A stretch of 64,000 nt of DNA from the NCBI GenBank assembly GCA_028288705.1, contig JAQBNH010000007.1, forward strand, positions 372,001 to 436,000. The letters run 5' to 3'. Each line of letters starts with the position of its first letter. The stretch's first letter is position 1. Below the pieces are notes generated by a model. The model searched no databases, was not told the origin of the DNA, and was given only the letters and a program-made list of their open reading frames with translations. The position numbers were made by a program, and so were the translations under genes. Positions 30,335 through 40,811 of this stretch are shown here, piece by piece. This DNA is from Ferruginibacter sp. (GTDB lineage: Bacteria; Bacteroidota; Bacteroidia; Chitinophagales; Chitinophagaceae).

Positions 30335-31210
30335 TCAGCGTATGACTGTATGATTACGAAAGGCAAATAGTCTTTTTCCCGTGATCTTTTCAATATAGTA
30401 CATCAGCTTGTCTTTTGCCGAAAGCTTTTTCTTTGTTGTATCTAACTCGATGTTCCAGTTTTTTTCGGCGATCCGCTTTTGCATAACCATTGGATGGCTG
30501 CCTTTGAATTTTTTAATCGAATCAAATTCATTAAAATCAAAAATTGCCGAAGCTTTTTGAAATTGTGCTACAGCGGCATCATCATCCGACCAATACCGAC
30601 ACACATTATTTTGTTTCGCCTTCATATTCTCCGGGCTTTTCACCCAGCCATAATGATAAACAAATGCATCAATCGCCGCGACATTTATCTTAGCGCCTTC
30701 TCTCCGGAAGCCCTGTGCATCTAAATGCGAACGAATGCTTTTATCATTCCGAATGATCCGCGTTTCACAGTTATACCATTTCCTGCTATCGCCAATGTAA
30801 TCGTACGTACCATAAAAATGCAGGTACTTAAATAGAAGGCCATCTACTTTTTTGTCGGGTAAATATTTATTTGCAGCCTTTAGAATTTCAGCGTGGGAAG
30901 AATCGGGAACAACCTCGTCTGCCTGGATATAAAAAATCCAGTCTGTGTCCGCGGAAACCTCGTCCAGGGCCTTATTCGTTTCTGCTGCCAGCACGCGGCC
31001 ATCTTTTCTCAGACTCATATCCCAGGAAGAAAGCATGATGCGGATCTTGGGTGAATTGATCGAACGAATCAGGTCCAGTGTATTGTCTTCGCCGGGATCA
31101 ACACTTACCAGCATTTCATCAACAACCGGCAGGATGGAGCTGATCGCTTCAACGATAGGATAATCGTTGATGATCGCGTTCCGAATAATCGTGAGGCCGG
31201 TAATTTTCAT
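30335..31210 (-). CDS. glycosyltransferase family 2-like protein
   Basis: MKITGLTIIRNAI...VDEMLVSVDPGEDNT...IFYIQADEVV. Confidence 0.8.
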   Translation of the reverse strand: MKITGLTIIRNAIINDYPIVEAISSILPVVDEMLVSVDPGEDNTLDLIRSINSPKIRIMLSSWDMSLRKDGRVLAAETNKALDEVSADTDWIFYIQADEVVPDSSHAEILKAANKYLPDKKVDGLLFKYLHFYGTYDYIGDSRKWYNCETRIIRNDKSIRSHLDAQGFRREGAKINVAAIDAFVYHYGWVKSPENMKAKQNNVCRYWSDDDAAVAQFQKASAIFDFNEFDSIKKFKGSHPMVMQKRIAEKNWNIELDTTKKKLSAKDKLMYYIEKITGKRLFAFRNHTVIR

Positions 31211-31303
31211 CCGAACATGTACATTTAGATCGGTAAAATTAATGCTTTTGTGCGCGTCAACAGAAATCTGCCACAGCTTGCGGCATTATAAATAAATTGC
31301 AGC

Positions 31304-32077
31304 ATGAAGTTATCCGCCGTCATCATCACAAAAAATGAAGCGCATATCATTGGAAAAACATTGGCCGCTTTAAAAAACCTGGCAGATGAGGTGATCATTG
31401 TGGATAGCGGCAGCACGGACGAAACGCTGTCGATCTGCCGGCAGATGAATGCCAGGATCATTGAAACCAATTGGGAAGGTTATGGCGTCACGAAGAATAA
31501 GGGGATTGCTGCGGCAACAAATGACTGGATCCTGAGCCTCGATGCCGATGAGGTTCCGGATGAAAAGGTTCAGCAACAATTGCAGCAATTACCGGAAGGC
31601 GATGCGCGAAATGTTTACCGGTTCAACTATCTTAATATATTTTGTAATAAGCCGATCCGCCATGGCGTTTGGGGCGGCGATAAACATATCCGGTTGTTCA
31701 ACCGAAGGCTTGTAAAATGGAACGACGTGCCTGTTCACGAAAACCTGATCTTTCCCGCCGATATTAACGTTATCCCGCTGCCGGGTTATATCCGGCACTA
31801 TACCGTTAACAGTGTGGAAGACTATATGCAAAAAACGCTGGCATATGCAAAAGCAAATGCGCATAAGTATTTCCTGCAGGGAAAATCTGCCGGCTTCATT
31901 AAACTTCGCGTCGCCCCGGCATTTAATTTTTTCAAAAATTACCTGCTGAGGCTGGGATTTTTAGATGGGCGGGAAGGTTACCTGGTGTGCAAAACAACGG
32001 CCTGGTACACTTTTATGAAATATGTGTATTTACAGGAGATGATAGACAATAGGAATGCGGGCCCATCCCGATCCTGA
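31304..32077 (+). CDS. glycosyltransferase family 2 (WaaE/KdtX-like)
   Basis: LSAVIITKNEAHIIGKTLAALKNLADEVIIVDSGSTDETLSIC...NDWILSLDADEVP. Confidence 0.9.
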   Translation: MKLSAVIITKNEAHIIGKTLAALKNLADEVIIVDSGSTDETLSICRQMNARIIETNWEGYGVTKNKGIAAATNDWILSLDADEVPDEKVQQQLQQLPEGDARNVYRFNYLNIFCNKPIRHGVWGGDKHIRLFNRRLVKWNDVPVHENLIFPADINVIPLPGYIRHYTVNSVEDYMQKTLAYAKANAHKYFLQGKSAGFIKLRVAPAFNFFKNYLLRLGFLDGREGYLVCKTTAWYTFMKYVYLQEMIDNRNAGPSRS

Positions 32078-32147
32078 GCTGCAGGCGTTCATTTTAAAAG
32101 TAGTTACTTTGCATGCTCAATACTGATATTACCTTTTATCCTTTTGC

Positions 32148-33980
32148 ATGAAGAGTTTACAAACTATTTTTAAGTATATAAAAAAATACCCCAGCCTCGT
32201 AGCTACTTATTTCACTTTCAATGTGCTGTCTGCGATTTTTGGCGTGATTTCGCTGGGTTTATTGAGCCCGTTTTTAATGCTGATCTTCAAACAGGGTGAT
32301 GCTTTTAAAGCGGTAACGGGAACGGGTTTCTTTAACCGCATCAACCCCATCAATTATTTTAAGGAATGGTTATATGAAATGATTCAAACGCCCGGTGGCA
32401 GCATTAAAGCGCTGATGGTGATCTGTATCGTTGTGTTTATTTCAATTCTGTTGAAGAATTTATTTGCTTATTTAAGCATGTATTTTTTGAACCCGATCCG
32501 GAACCGCATTCTCAACGATATGCGCAGCAGCATGTATCATAAAATCCTGCAACTTCCGGTTGGTTATTTCAGCGAGCAACGCAAAGGTGATATCATGAGC
32601 AAACTCTCCAACGACCTCGGCGATGTGGAAGGTTCAACGATCAGCGTGCTGGAAAGTATCTTTCGCGAACCCATCACGATCATCTTGTTCTTTGTATATA
32701 TGATCATCCTTAGCCCGCAACTCACGTTGTTTTTACTGATCTTCCTGCCGGTTTCCGGCTTCATCCTGGGCCGTATCGGCCGCTCATTGAAAAAAGAAAA
32801 CAAACTGGTATTGCAACAATTCGGCACTTTGTTTTCAACAATTGAAGAAACGCTTGGCGGGATCCGTATCATCAAGGCTTTTAATGCAGAAGATAAGATC
32901 CGCAACAAGTTTGAGGCAGAAAATACAGCGATGTATGACCTGAAAAATAAAGCCAACAGGCGGCGCGACCTGGCCTCCCCGGTTTCAGAAGCATTGGGCA
33001 TTACGGCGGTCCTTTGTATTTTATGGTATGGGGGAAGAATGGTATTAAGCGGTGATAAAGGATTCACGTTGAGCGCCGGTGATTTTCTTGCCTACATCGC
33101 CATTTTCACCCAATTGATTCAACCATTGAAAGGTTTGTCTAATGCCTCTTACAACCTACAAAAAGGTGCGGCAAGTATTGAAAGAATCGAAGGGTTGATC
33201 AACGAAGATGTAGACATTAAAGAACTGCCGGATGCAAAAGTGCTGGAAAATTTTAATCATTCGATCGAACTCAAAAACGTCAGTTTTGGTTATGAAGGCG
33301 TTCCGGTTTTAAAGAACATCAACCTGCTGATCGAAAAAGGAAAAACAATCGCATTGGTAGGCAGCAGTGGCGCAGGAAAAAGCACGCTGGCAGATCTGAT
33401 CCCACGTTTTATTGACGCCAGTGGCGGCGAAGTGCTGATCGACGGAGTGAACATAAAAAATTACACGCTGGCATCTGTGCGCCATCAAATGGGCATCGTA
33501 ACACAGGAAGCCATCCTGTTCAATACAAGTATTGAAGAAAATATTTCATTGGGCAAAGATGGTGCTGCCGCTGCTGAAATTGCAGAAGCTGCGCGGATCG
33601 CTAACGCACACAATTTTATTGAGAAAAAAGAAGATGGCTATGCGACCAATATCGGCGACCGCGGCATGAAACTCAGTGGGGGCGAACGTCAGCGGCTAAC
33701 CATCGCGCGTGCTGTTCTTAAAAATCCGCCGATCCTTATTTTAGATGAAGCTACTTCTTCCCTGGATACGGAGAGTGAGCGCCTCGTGCAGGATGCGATC
33801 AATAACCTGATGAATAACCGCACGTCGATCGTTATCGCACATCGCCTGAGTACGATCCGCCACGCCAACGAAATTGTTGTATTGCAAAAAGGGGAAATCG
33901 TTGAACGGGGCACTCACGACAGCCTGATTCAACAGGATGGTTTTTATAAACGGCTGGTAGATATGCAGGAAGTGAAATAA
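32148..33980 (+). CDS. ABC exporter, fused TM and ATPase domains (MsbA-like)
   Basis: 610 aa; GSSGAGKSTLADLIPRF Walker A, LSGGERQRLTIARA signature, LILDEATSSLD. Confidence 0.95.
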   Translation: MKSLQTIFKYIKKYPSLVATYFTFNVLSAIFGVISLGLLSPFLMLIFKQGDAFKAVTGTGFFNRINPINYFKEWLYEMIQTPGGSIKALMVICIVVFISILLKNLFAYLSMYFLNPIRNRILNDMRSSMYHKILQLPVGYFSEQRKGDIMSKLSNDLGDVEGSTISVLESIFREPITIILFFVYMIILSPQLTLFLLIFLPVSGFILGRIGRSLKKENKLVLQQFGTLFSTIEETLGGIRIIKAFNAEDKIRNKFEAENTAMYDLKNKANRRRDLASPVSEALGITAVLCILWYGGRMVLSGDKGFTLSAGDFLAYIAIFTQLIQPLKGLSNASYNLQKGAASIERIEGLINEDVDIKELPDAKVLENFNHSIELKNVSFGYEGVPVLKNINLLIEKGKTIALVGSSGAGKSTLADLIPRFIDASGGEVLIDGVNIKNYTLASVRHQMGIVTQEAILFNTSIEENISLGKDGAAAAEIAEAARIANAHNFIEKKEDGYATNIGDRGMKLSGGERQRLTIARAVLKNPPILILDEATSSLDTESERLVQDAINNLMNNRTSIVIAHRLSTIRHANEIVVLQKGEIVERGTHDSLIQQDGFYKRLVDMQEVK

Positions 33981-34032
33981 TATTTTTTTCGCCATAGAAT
34001 CCTGAGTAATTTGTCTACCCAAAATATTTTCT

Positions 34033-34671
34033 ATGACGAATTTCATTCCCATATTTCCGTTGGGCCTCGTGCTATACCCCGGCGAGCAATTGAACCTGCA
34101 CATATTTGAGCCCCGCTATAAACAACTCATCAAAGAATGTTTTGAAGCCAAAAAACCATTTGGCCTTCCGGCGGTCATCAATGATAAAGTGTCTGAATTG
34201 GGAACGCTGGTGAATGTGCTGGAGATCACCCAAACTTATGATGATGGTAAAATGGATATCCGCACGGAAGGCACTGAAGTTTTTAAGATCCTGGAAATCG
34301 TAAAGGAAATTCCGGATAAATTATACAGCGGCGCGATCGTCACCTATCCTAAAATCACGATGCGGGGCAGCGCCGGCCTGATGAAAAAATTGCTTGCCGG
34401 TGTACGCGCCATTCACAAACAGTTGCAGGTTGATAAAGATTTTAAAAAGCCAGATGAAGAATTGCTGAGCTACGATATCGCCCATCATGCCGGCCTGTCA
34501 CTTGAAGACGAATATCATTTGCTCGAACTGGAGCAGGAACTTCACCGCCAGGAATTTTTAAAAAGGCATCTCGCCAAAGTCGTTCCAATGATGGCTGAAA
34601 TGGAACTTTTGAAAAACAAAATCAAATTGAACGGGCATTTTAAAAACCTCGAAGGCTTTTCTTTTAAATAA
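34033..34671 (+). CDS. stand-alone LON-substrate-binding-domain protein
   Basis: IPIFPLGLVLYPGEQLNLHIFEPRYKQLIKE; no AAA or protease domain. Confidence 0.88.
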   Translation: MTNFIPIFPLGLVLYPGEQLNLHIFEPRYKQLIKECFEAKKPFGLPAVINDKVSELGTLVNVLEITQTYDDGKMDIRTEGTEVFKILEIVKEIPDKLYSGAIVTYPKITMRGSAGLMKKLLAGVRAIHKQLQVDKDFKKPDEELLSYDIAHHAGLSLEDEYHLLELEQELHRQEFLKRHLAKVVPMMAEMELLKNKIKLNGHFKNLEGFSFK

Positions 34672-34677
34672 CTCATC

Positions 34678-35409
34678 ATGATCACACTTTGCCTGGACTT
34701 TGGAAATACGCGCCTTAAAGCGGCAATCTTTGATCATGATAACATGGTCGCCGAAAACTACCTGGACGACGACTCTGTCGGCAGCGTTGAAAAACTATTG
34801 CAGCAATATCACCCGCAAAAGATCATCCTGTCTTCTGTGATCAACCATAACCCTGCAATTGAAGACGTTCTTGCTGCTCATGCTCCTTTTCATAAATTAT
34901 CTGCCGCTACAAGAATAAATTTTACTACGCCCGTGGGTAAGCCAGAGACGATCGGCGCAGATCGTCTGGCTTTAGTGGCAGCAGCGGTTCATTTTTTTTC
35001 TGGTCATAATAACCTCGTCATTGGACTTGGAAGTTGTATCACGTACAATTTTGTGAACCAGTACCACCAGTTTCTCGGTGGTGGAATTTCGCCCGGAATG
35101 GATATGCGTTTTCGCGCGATGCACGAATTTACCGCGAAGTTGCCCTTGGTAGCAGCAGACTGGAATTTTCCGCTGATCGGTTATGACACGAAAACCAATA
35201 TGCAAAGTGGGGTTTTAAACGGCATGGCAAGCGAGATCGATGGTGTCATAGAAAAATATGCTGATAAGTATGGCAACTTTAACGTGGTTTTAACCGGGGG
35301 TAATTCGGCCTATTTTGCCAGTCAACTTAAAAAAGAGATATTTGCCGACCATAATTTTTTATTTAAAGGACTGTATGCGCTTAGTGAACTTAACAACTGC
35401 CCGGCTTAA
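34678..35409 (+). CDS. coaX: type III pantothenate kinase
   Basis: LCLDFGNTRLKAAIFD; GADRLALVAAA; GGGISPGMDMRFRAM. Confidence 0.93.
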   Translation: MITLCLDFGNTRLKAAIFDHDNMVAENYLDDDSVGSVEKLLQQYHPQKIILSSVINHNPAIEDVLAAHAPFHKLSAATRINFTTPVGKPETIGADRLALVAAAVHFFSGHNNLVIGLGSCITYNFVNQYHQFLGGGISPGMDMRFRAMHEFTAKLPLVAADWNFPLIGYDTKTNMQSGVLNGMASEIDGVIEKYADKYGNFNVVLTGGNSAYFASQLKKEIFADHNFLFKGLYALSELNNCPA

Positions 35410-36739
35410 GAGAATTTTTTTACTGGTTTCCACCGTATCTATTTGCTCCGCTTCGTTTGCCCAGGAAAATTCTCCTTATTCCAGGTATGGCATGGGCGAC
35501 CTGGTTCCGAATCAAAACATGGCCAATCGCGCACTTGGCGGAATAGCGGCCGGTTATTCTTACGATTACTCTTATCCCGGTGCACCGGTGAACAATATTA
35601 ACCTATCTAATCCGGCGGCTTTAGGCGTTTTATCTTCTACGATTTTTGATGTGGGTGGAGAGATCGACCGCCGTACGTTGAAAAGCAATATCTCCCCAAA
35701 TAAATATACAGCTACCAATACACTGATCTCTTATATCCAACTTGGATTCCCGATCGCATCTCAAAAAATGTTGCGCCGTGGAAATTCGTGGGGACTGAGT
35801 TTTGGTTTGCGCCCTGTCAGCAGGATCAATTACAAAATTCAAACGAACGAGCGACTCACCAATATTGACAGCCTGACGACCATCTATGAAGGTTCCGGTG
35901 GTATCAACCAGGTGAATGTTAGCACGGGTATCAAATTAAAGCGGCTAAGCCTGGGCGTTAGCAGCGGCTACACTTTCGGAAATAAGGATTACAGTACTAA
36001 CCTCACGTTCATCAATGATTCTGTTTTCTATTACAAATCTAATACAGCGGCTCAAACCCGCTTCGGTGGTGTTTTTGTAAATGCAGGCATCCAGTATGAC
36101 ATACCGATGAAAAATGCGAACCAGCATTTACAGATCGGTGCGTATATGAAATTTCAACAGAACCTGAAGGCGAAGAAAGATAATGTGAACCAAACGATCG
36201 GGTATGACGGTAATGGTGGTATTATCGGTATCGACACGATCAATTCCAGTAAGGATATTGCAGGAACGATCAAACTTCCGGCTTCTTACAGCGCTGGATT
36301 CGTTTATAATAATCGTCACTGGCTACTTGGCGCAGACCTTGATCTCTCCCAGTGGGCAGACTACCGCAATTACGGCCAGAAAGACGCCACACAAAATACT
36401 TATACCATTCGCGCAGGGGCACAGTATTTTCCAGCAAAGGATAATACATCTGCCAGTAAATACTGGAGTTTTGTAAAATACCGCGCGGGTGTTTATTATG
36501 GCTCTGATTATATTAAGCTGAATACAAGCCGCCCGGATTATGGCGTAACACTTGGCGCCGCGCTTCCGCTCACATCCTTTAACCGCCTGCGTTTCGGCGA
36601 ATTTGTTACATTGAACACCGGTGTTGAAATTGGCGGACGTGGAAACAAAAACAGTCAGAGTATTCGTGAGAACATAATGCGCTTTAACTTTGGTATTTCA
36701 ATGAATGCCAGCTGGTTTGTGAAACCAAAATATAACTAA
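35375..36739 (+). CDS. outer-membrane beta-barrel protein
   Basis: Likely start MRLVNLTTARLKRIFLLVSTVSICSASFAQENSPYSRYGMGDLVPNQNMANRALGG; overlaps coaX by 35 nt. Confidence 0.8.
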   Translation: MRLVNLTTARLKRIFLLVSTVSICSASFAQENSPYSRYGMGDLVPNQNMANRALGGIAAGYSYDYSYPGAPVNNINLSNPAALGVLSSTIFDVGGEIDRRTLKSNISPNKYTATNTLISYIQLGFPIASQKMLRRGNSWGLSFGLRPVSRINYKIQTNERLTNIDSLTTIYEGSGGINQVNVSTGIKLKRLSLGVSSGYTFGNKDYSTNLTFINDSVFYYKSNTAAQTRFGGVFVNAGIQYDIPMKNANQHLQIGAYMKFQQNLKAKKDNVNQTIGYDGNGGIIGIDTINSSKDIAGTIKLPASYSAGFVYNNRHWLLGADLDLSQWADYRNYGQKDATQNTYTIRAGAQYFPAKDNTSASKYWSFVKYRAGVYYGSDYIKLNTSRPDYGVTLGAALPLTSFNRLRFGEFVTLNTGVEIGGRGNKNSQSIRENIMRFNFGISMNASWFVKPKYN

Positions 36740-36745
36740 GTCAAG

Positions 36746-37318
36746 ATGACCTTATTGTTTTATAGAAAAATATCAGCGGCCCTTTTACTGGGCTGCTTTT
36801 TTTTTGCCGGCTGTGAGAATGACGAGAACGAAGTGAACAATCTGTACAAGAAAAAACTTGGCGTAGAAGAAGCAAAGGATGTACGCGTGATCTATACCAC
36901 CACCGGTAAAACAAAGGCCATCCTTACTTCGCCCTTGATGCTGCGCGTCCAGGATACAGTTCCTTATTATGAATTTCCAAAAACTTTGAAGGCAGATTTT
37001 TACAATGAAGCCGGGAAACCGGAAAGCAAACTCTCCGCTTTCTACGCGAAATACCGGGAAACGCAAAGCGTAATTTTTTTACGGGATAGTGTAAAGGTGA
37101 TCAATATGGAACGCGGCGATACTTTGTATTGTGCCGAACTTTACTGGGACCGCAATCGGAACGGCGCCGAGTTTTATACCGACAAGCCCGTGCGCATTCG
37201 CACCCGTGAGCAGATCATCAATGGTATCGGCATGGAAGCCAGCCAGGATTTTAAAAACTGGTATATCAAAAAACCGCTCGGCACGATCAACGTTCCTGCA
37301 GCGCAATTCCCTCAGTAG
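36746..37318 (+). CDS. lptC: LptC-like LPS export periplasmic/lipoprotein
   Basis: Lipoprotein-like start ...FFFAGCEND; 'LMLRVQDTVPYYEFPKTLKADFYNEAGKPESKLSAFYAKY'. Confidence 0.8.
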   Translation: MTLLFYRKISAALLLGCFFFAGCENDENEVNNLYKKKLGVEEAKDVRVIYTTTGKTKAILTSPLMLRVQDTVPYYEFPKTLKADFYNEAGKPESKLSAFYAKYRETQSVIFLRDSVKVINMERGDTLYCAELYWDRNRNGAEFYTDKPVRIRTREQIINGIGMEASQDFKNWYIKKPLGTINVPAAQFPQ

Positions 37319-37367
37319 CGGTTTTATCTTGCACCTGAAGTTGTAACTTCAAACTAAAAATCATTTT

Positions 37368-38357
37368 ATGGAATATCGCCGTTTGGGCAGATCAGGCCTG
37401 CAGGTAAGTGCCCTCTCTTTTGGAAGCTGGGTAAGTTTCAGCAAACAGATTAATGATAAACTGGCAGAAGAACTGATGGGCATCGCGTACGACAATGGCA
37501 TTAATTTTTTCGACAACGCGGAAGGGTACGCGCTCGGGGAAAGTGAAAAAATGATGGGTCGTATCCTCAAAAAGAAAAAATGGGATCGCACTTCGTACAT
37601 CGTTTCATCCAAAGCATTCTGGGGCTGGCGCGGAGATGATAACAAGCCGAACCAAACCGGTTGCAGCCGCAAGCACCTGATGGAAGCCTGTAACGAAGCG
37701 TTACAAAGGTTGCAGGTAGATTATCTCGATCTTTATTTCTGTCATCGCCCGGATAAACTAACACCAATAGAAGAAACGGTTTGGGCCATGAATCACCTGA
37801 TGCAGCAAGGGAAAATCTTGTACTGGGGAACAAGTGAATGGAGTGGCGTGGAAATTATGGAAGCGCATCGCGTAGCTCAACAGTACAGGCTGATTGGCCC
37901 AACGATGGAACAATCTCAATACAATTTATTTGAGCGCGATAAAATTGACCGGGAATTCCTGGATATTTTCCGAACGGTTGGTATGGGCACGACTATTTTT
38001 AGTCCGCTGGCCTCTGGTTTATTGAGCGGAAAATACAATGATGGCATTCCGAAAGGCAGCAGGTTTTCTTTGGAAGGATTTGGCTGGTTAAAAGACAAAT
38101 GGATGGAAGAAGATCATCTGAAAAAAATCAGGAAACTCGGAGACCTGGCCGTAAAATTTGATACCAGTCTGGCTGCATTAAGCATCGCCTGGTGTATTAA
38201 AAACCCCAACGTTAGCACCGCGATTTTAGGGGCGAGTAAAAAAGCACAATTGACAGAAAATCTCAAAGCGCTGGAAACCTTGCCAAAGCTAACTCCCGAG
38301 GTAATGGAAAAAATTGAATCGATCGTAAAATCCAAACCCAAACTTCCCGATTATTAA
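37368..38357 (+). CDS. aldo/keto reductase, Kv-channel beta-subunit-like family
   Basis: [23 protein letters not shown]...[46 protein letters not shown]...[15 protein letters not shown]...[19 protein letters not shown]. Confidence 0.93.
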   Translation: MEYRRLGRSGLQVSALSFGSWVSFSKQINDKLAEELMGIAYDNGINFFDNAEGYALGESEKMMGRILKKKKWDRTSYIVSSKAFWGWRGDDNKPNQTGCSRKHLMEACNEALQRLQVDYLDLYFCHRPDKLTPIEETVWAMNHLMQQGKILYWGTSEWSGVEIMEAHRVAQQYRLIGPTMEQSQYNLFERDKIDREFLDIFRTVGMGTTIFSPLASGLLSGKYNDGIPKGSRFSLEGFGWLKDKWMEEDHLKKIRKLGDLAVKFDTSLAALSIAWCIKNPNVSTAILGASKKAQLTENLKALETLPKLTPEVMEKIESIVKSKPKLPDY

Positions 38358-38358
38358 A

Positions 38359-38718
38359 ATGGCAGCAATTCATATGTATGGCATTCCCAATTGCGATGCT
38401 GTAAAGAAAGCAAAGGACTGGTTTAAGCTTAACAACATCGATGTTCAATTTCATAATTTCCGCGAGGAACCGATCAGCGCTGCAATAATAAAAAACTGGA
38501 TCACTGTTGTTGGCCCTGGAATATTGCTCAATAAAAACAGCAGCACCTGGAGAAATTTGCCGCAGGAAATAAAGAATAAATCCCTTTCCAAAAATGCAGC
38601 TGTGAAAATCATGGAGGAATATCCAACCCTGATCAAAAGGCCGGTAGTAGCAACAAATGGCACTATAGTAGCAGGGTTTAAAGAAGACATCTATCAAAGC
38701 ATATTTTTAAACCCCTAG
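38359..38718 (+). CDS. ArsC/Spx/YffB-like thioredoxin-fold protein
   Basis: AAIHMYGIPNCDAVKKAKDWFKLNNIDVQFHNFREEPIS. Confidence 0.88.
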   Translation: MAAIHMYGIPNCDAVKKAKDWFKLNNIDVQFHNFREEPISAAIIKNWITVVGPGILLNKNSSTWRNLPQEIKNKSLSKNAAVKIMEEYPTLIKRPVVATNGTIVAGFKEDIYQSIFLNP

Positions 38719-38723
38719 CCTTT

Positions 38724-39362
38724 ATGGCGCGCAACTTCTATATTTCTACCACAAGGATCGAAGCATTCAGTGATGGCGTTTTCGCAATTGTGATTACCCT
38801 GCTCGCCTTCCAGTTTAAAGTGCCCAAATTCACGTCGGACGCGAGCCTGGGCCAAAACTATCATGAGCTTTTAAAGATCTCGCCCAACCTGATCGGCTTC
38901 GTATTTAGTTTCCTGTTTGTCGCGGTATTTTGGGTCAATCATCACCAGCTATATCATTCCATCAAAGAAGCGAACAGCCGCCTGCTGTGGTATAATATTC
39001 ACCTGCTGTTTTGGATCACGATGCTGCCCTTTCCCATCGCAATCGTGGGTGATCACCCGCATATGGCCATTGCGCCAATCAGCCTGGGAATCGTGTTGAT
39101 GATGTGTTGCGTTGCAGCCTATATCGTGCGCCGCTATTCCTATTTCAAAGCCAAACTGGTAAATGAAGAATTGTCGGAAGATTCGATTAATGATGGGTTA
39201 AATAAAAATATTATTGCGATCATTTTAAATGTGATTGCAATTTTTACAGCCGTATATTCTGTGTATATTGCTTATTCAATTTTCTTCATCGTGCTGGGCT
39301 TGTTCATTATCCCGCAGAAGCTGGAAAGAAGATCCCGCACATCCATAAATAAAAAATCATGA
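38724..39362 (+). CDS. TMEM175 (DUF1211) family potassium channel
   Basis: STTRIEAFSDGVFAIVITLLAFQFKVP; FWVNHHQLYHSI; about six hydrophobic segments. Confidence 0.92.
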   Translation: MARNFYISTTRIEAFSDGVFAIVITLLAFQFKVPKFTSDASLGQNYHELLKISPNLIGFVFSFLFVAVFWVNHHQLYHSIKEANSRLLWYNIHLLFWITMLPFPIAIVGDHPHMAIAPISLGIVLMMCCVAAYIVRRYSYFKAKLVNEELSEDSINDGLNKNIIAIILNVIAIFTAVYSVYIAYSIFFIVLGLFIIPQKLERRSRTSINKKS

Positions 39363-39769
39363 AAAGATTTGCAACAGCCGTTTGGCAGGGCACAGGCAAA
39401 GAAGGCAAAGGCCATCTTTCCACACAAAGCACTACGCTTGATAAAACCCAATACTCCTTCAGCAGCCGTTTTGAAGATGGCGTAGGAACAAATCCTGAAG
39501 AACTGGTTGCAGCCGCGCATGCAGGCTGTTTTACGATGAAGCTGAGTTTCGTGTTGAATGCGGCCGGATTTACCGCGGATAGTATCGAAACCCGTTGTGA
39601 TATCACGCTGGCTGACGGCGCTATTACTGAATCGCATTTGAATGTAAAGGCAACCGTTCCAGGTATAACGCAGGAACAATTTGATGCCGCTGTGGCAGAT
39701 GCTAAAGAAAATTGCCCTATTTCCAAATTATACAAAACCAACATAACGCACGAAGCGGTGTTGGCTTAA
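39359..39769 (+). CDS. OsmC family peroxiredoxin-like protein
   Basis: FSSRFEDGVGTNPEELVAAAHAGCFTMKLSFVL...AKENCPISKLY. Confidence 0.93.
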   Translation: MKRFATAVWQGTGKEGKGHLSTQSTTLDKTQYSFSSRFEDGVGTNPEELVAAAHAGCFTMKLSFVLNAAGFTADSIETRCDITLADGAITESHLNVKATVPGITQEQFDAAVADAKENCPISKLYKTNITHEAVLA

Positions 39770-39833
39770 ATAAAAATGGCGCTGCAGAATCCATCTGGCG
39801 GCGCCATTATTCTCCTTCTATATAAATCTGCTC

Positions 39834-40655
39834 ATGAGCTTCAGCAACAAAACCGTTTTTATTACCGGTGCCTCCCGCGGTATTGGAAAGGCAATCGCCT
39901 TAAAACTTGCAGCCGAAGGTGCCCAAATTGTCGTTGCTGCTAAGTCAACAGAAGAAAATCCTAAACTCGGCGGTACGATCTATTCTGCCGCAAAGGAAAT
40001 TGAAGAGGCAGGCGGTAAAGCCCTCGCAGTGCAATGCGATATTCGCGATGAGGCGCAGATCCAGGATGCCGTAAGCAAGGCGGTCGCCCATTTTGGTGGG
40101 ATCGATATTCTGATTAACAACGCTTCTGCCATTTCTTTAACTCCAACTGAACAAACCGAAGCGAAACGTTTCGACCTGATGCATGATATAAATGTGCGCG
40201 GTACTTTCCTTGTTAGTAAGGCCTGTATCCCCCATTTAAAAAAAGGCAATAATGCACATATCCTCACGCTGTCTCCGCCTTTAAACCTGGACATGAAATG
40301 GTTCGCCAACCATATTGCCTATACCTTGAGCAAATACAATATGACTATGATCACGCTTGGGCTGGCGGCCGAGCTAAAAAAGTTCAACATCGCCGCCAAT
40401 GCACTTTGGCCACGGACCACGATCGCTACGGCTGCTGTACAAAATCTACTCGGGGGTGATATGCTGATGAAGATGAGCAGAACGACCGACATCATCGCTG
40501 ATGCTGCGTTTTATATTCTATCCCGTCCGTCTGCCACCTGCACCGGTAATAGTTTTATTGATGAACAAGTGCTTGCCGAAGAAGGAATTACTGATCTGGA
40601 GAAATACTCTGTTACAGCAGGTGGTAAATTATACAATGACCTGTTCATTGGATAA
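39834..40655 (+). CDS. short-chain dehydrogenase/reductase
   Basis: VFITGASRGIGKAIALKLAAEGA; NNASAIS; YTLSKYNMT. Confidence 0.92.
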   Translation: MSFSNKTVFITGASRGIGKAIALKLAAEGAQIVVAAKSTEENPKLGGTIYSAAKEIEEAGGKALAVQCDIRDEAQIQDAVSKAVAHFGGIDILINNASAISLTPTEQTEAKRFDLMHDINVRGTFLVSKACIPHLKKGNNAHILTLSPPLNLDMKWFANHIAYTLSKYNMTMITLGLAAELKKFNIAANALWPRTTIATAAVQNLLGGDMLMKMSRTTDIIADAAFYILSRPSATCTGNSFIDEQVLAEEGITDLEKYSVTAGGKLYNDLFIG

Positions 40656-40811
40656 ATACATATCCGTTTTTTTATCATACCCGAATCCTGTTAATATATT
40701 CCCAATAAAATTTTGTTTTGATGAGCGGTAACTTTCCGCAAGGTTCTACGTTTAATTTCGTATTACCGTTATCTGCCATGAATAACGGATTACGTTTTAA
40801 AAAGTATAGCC

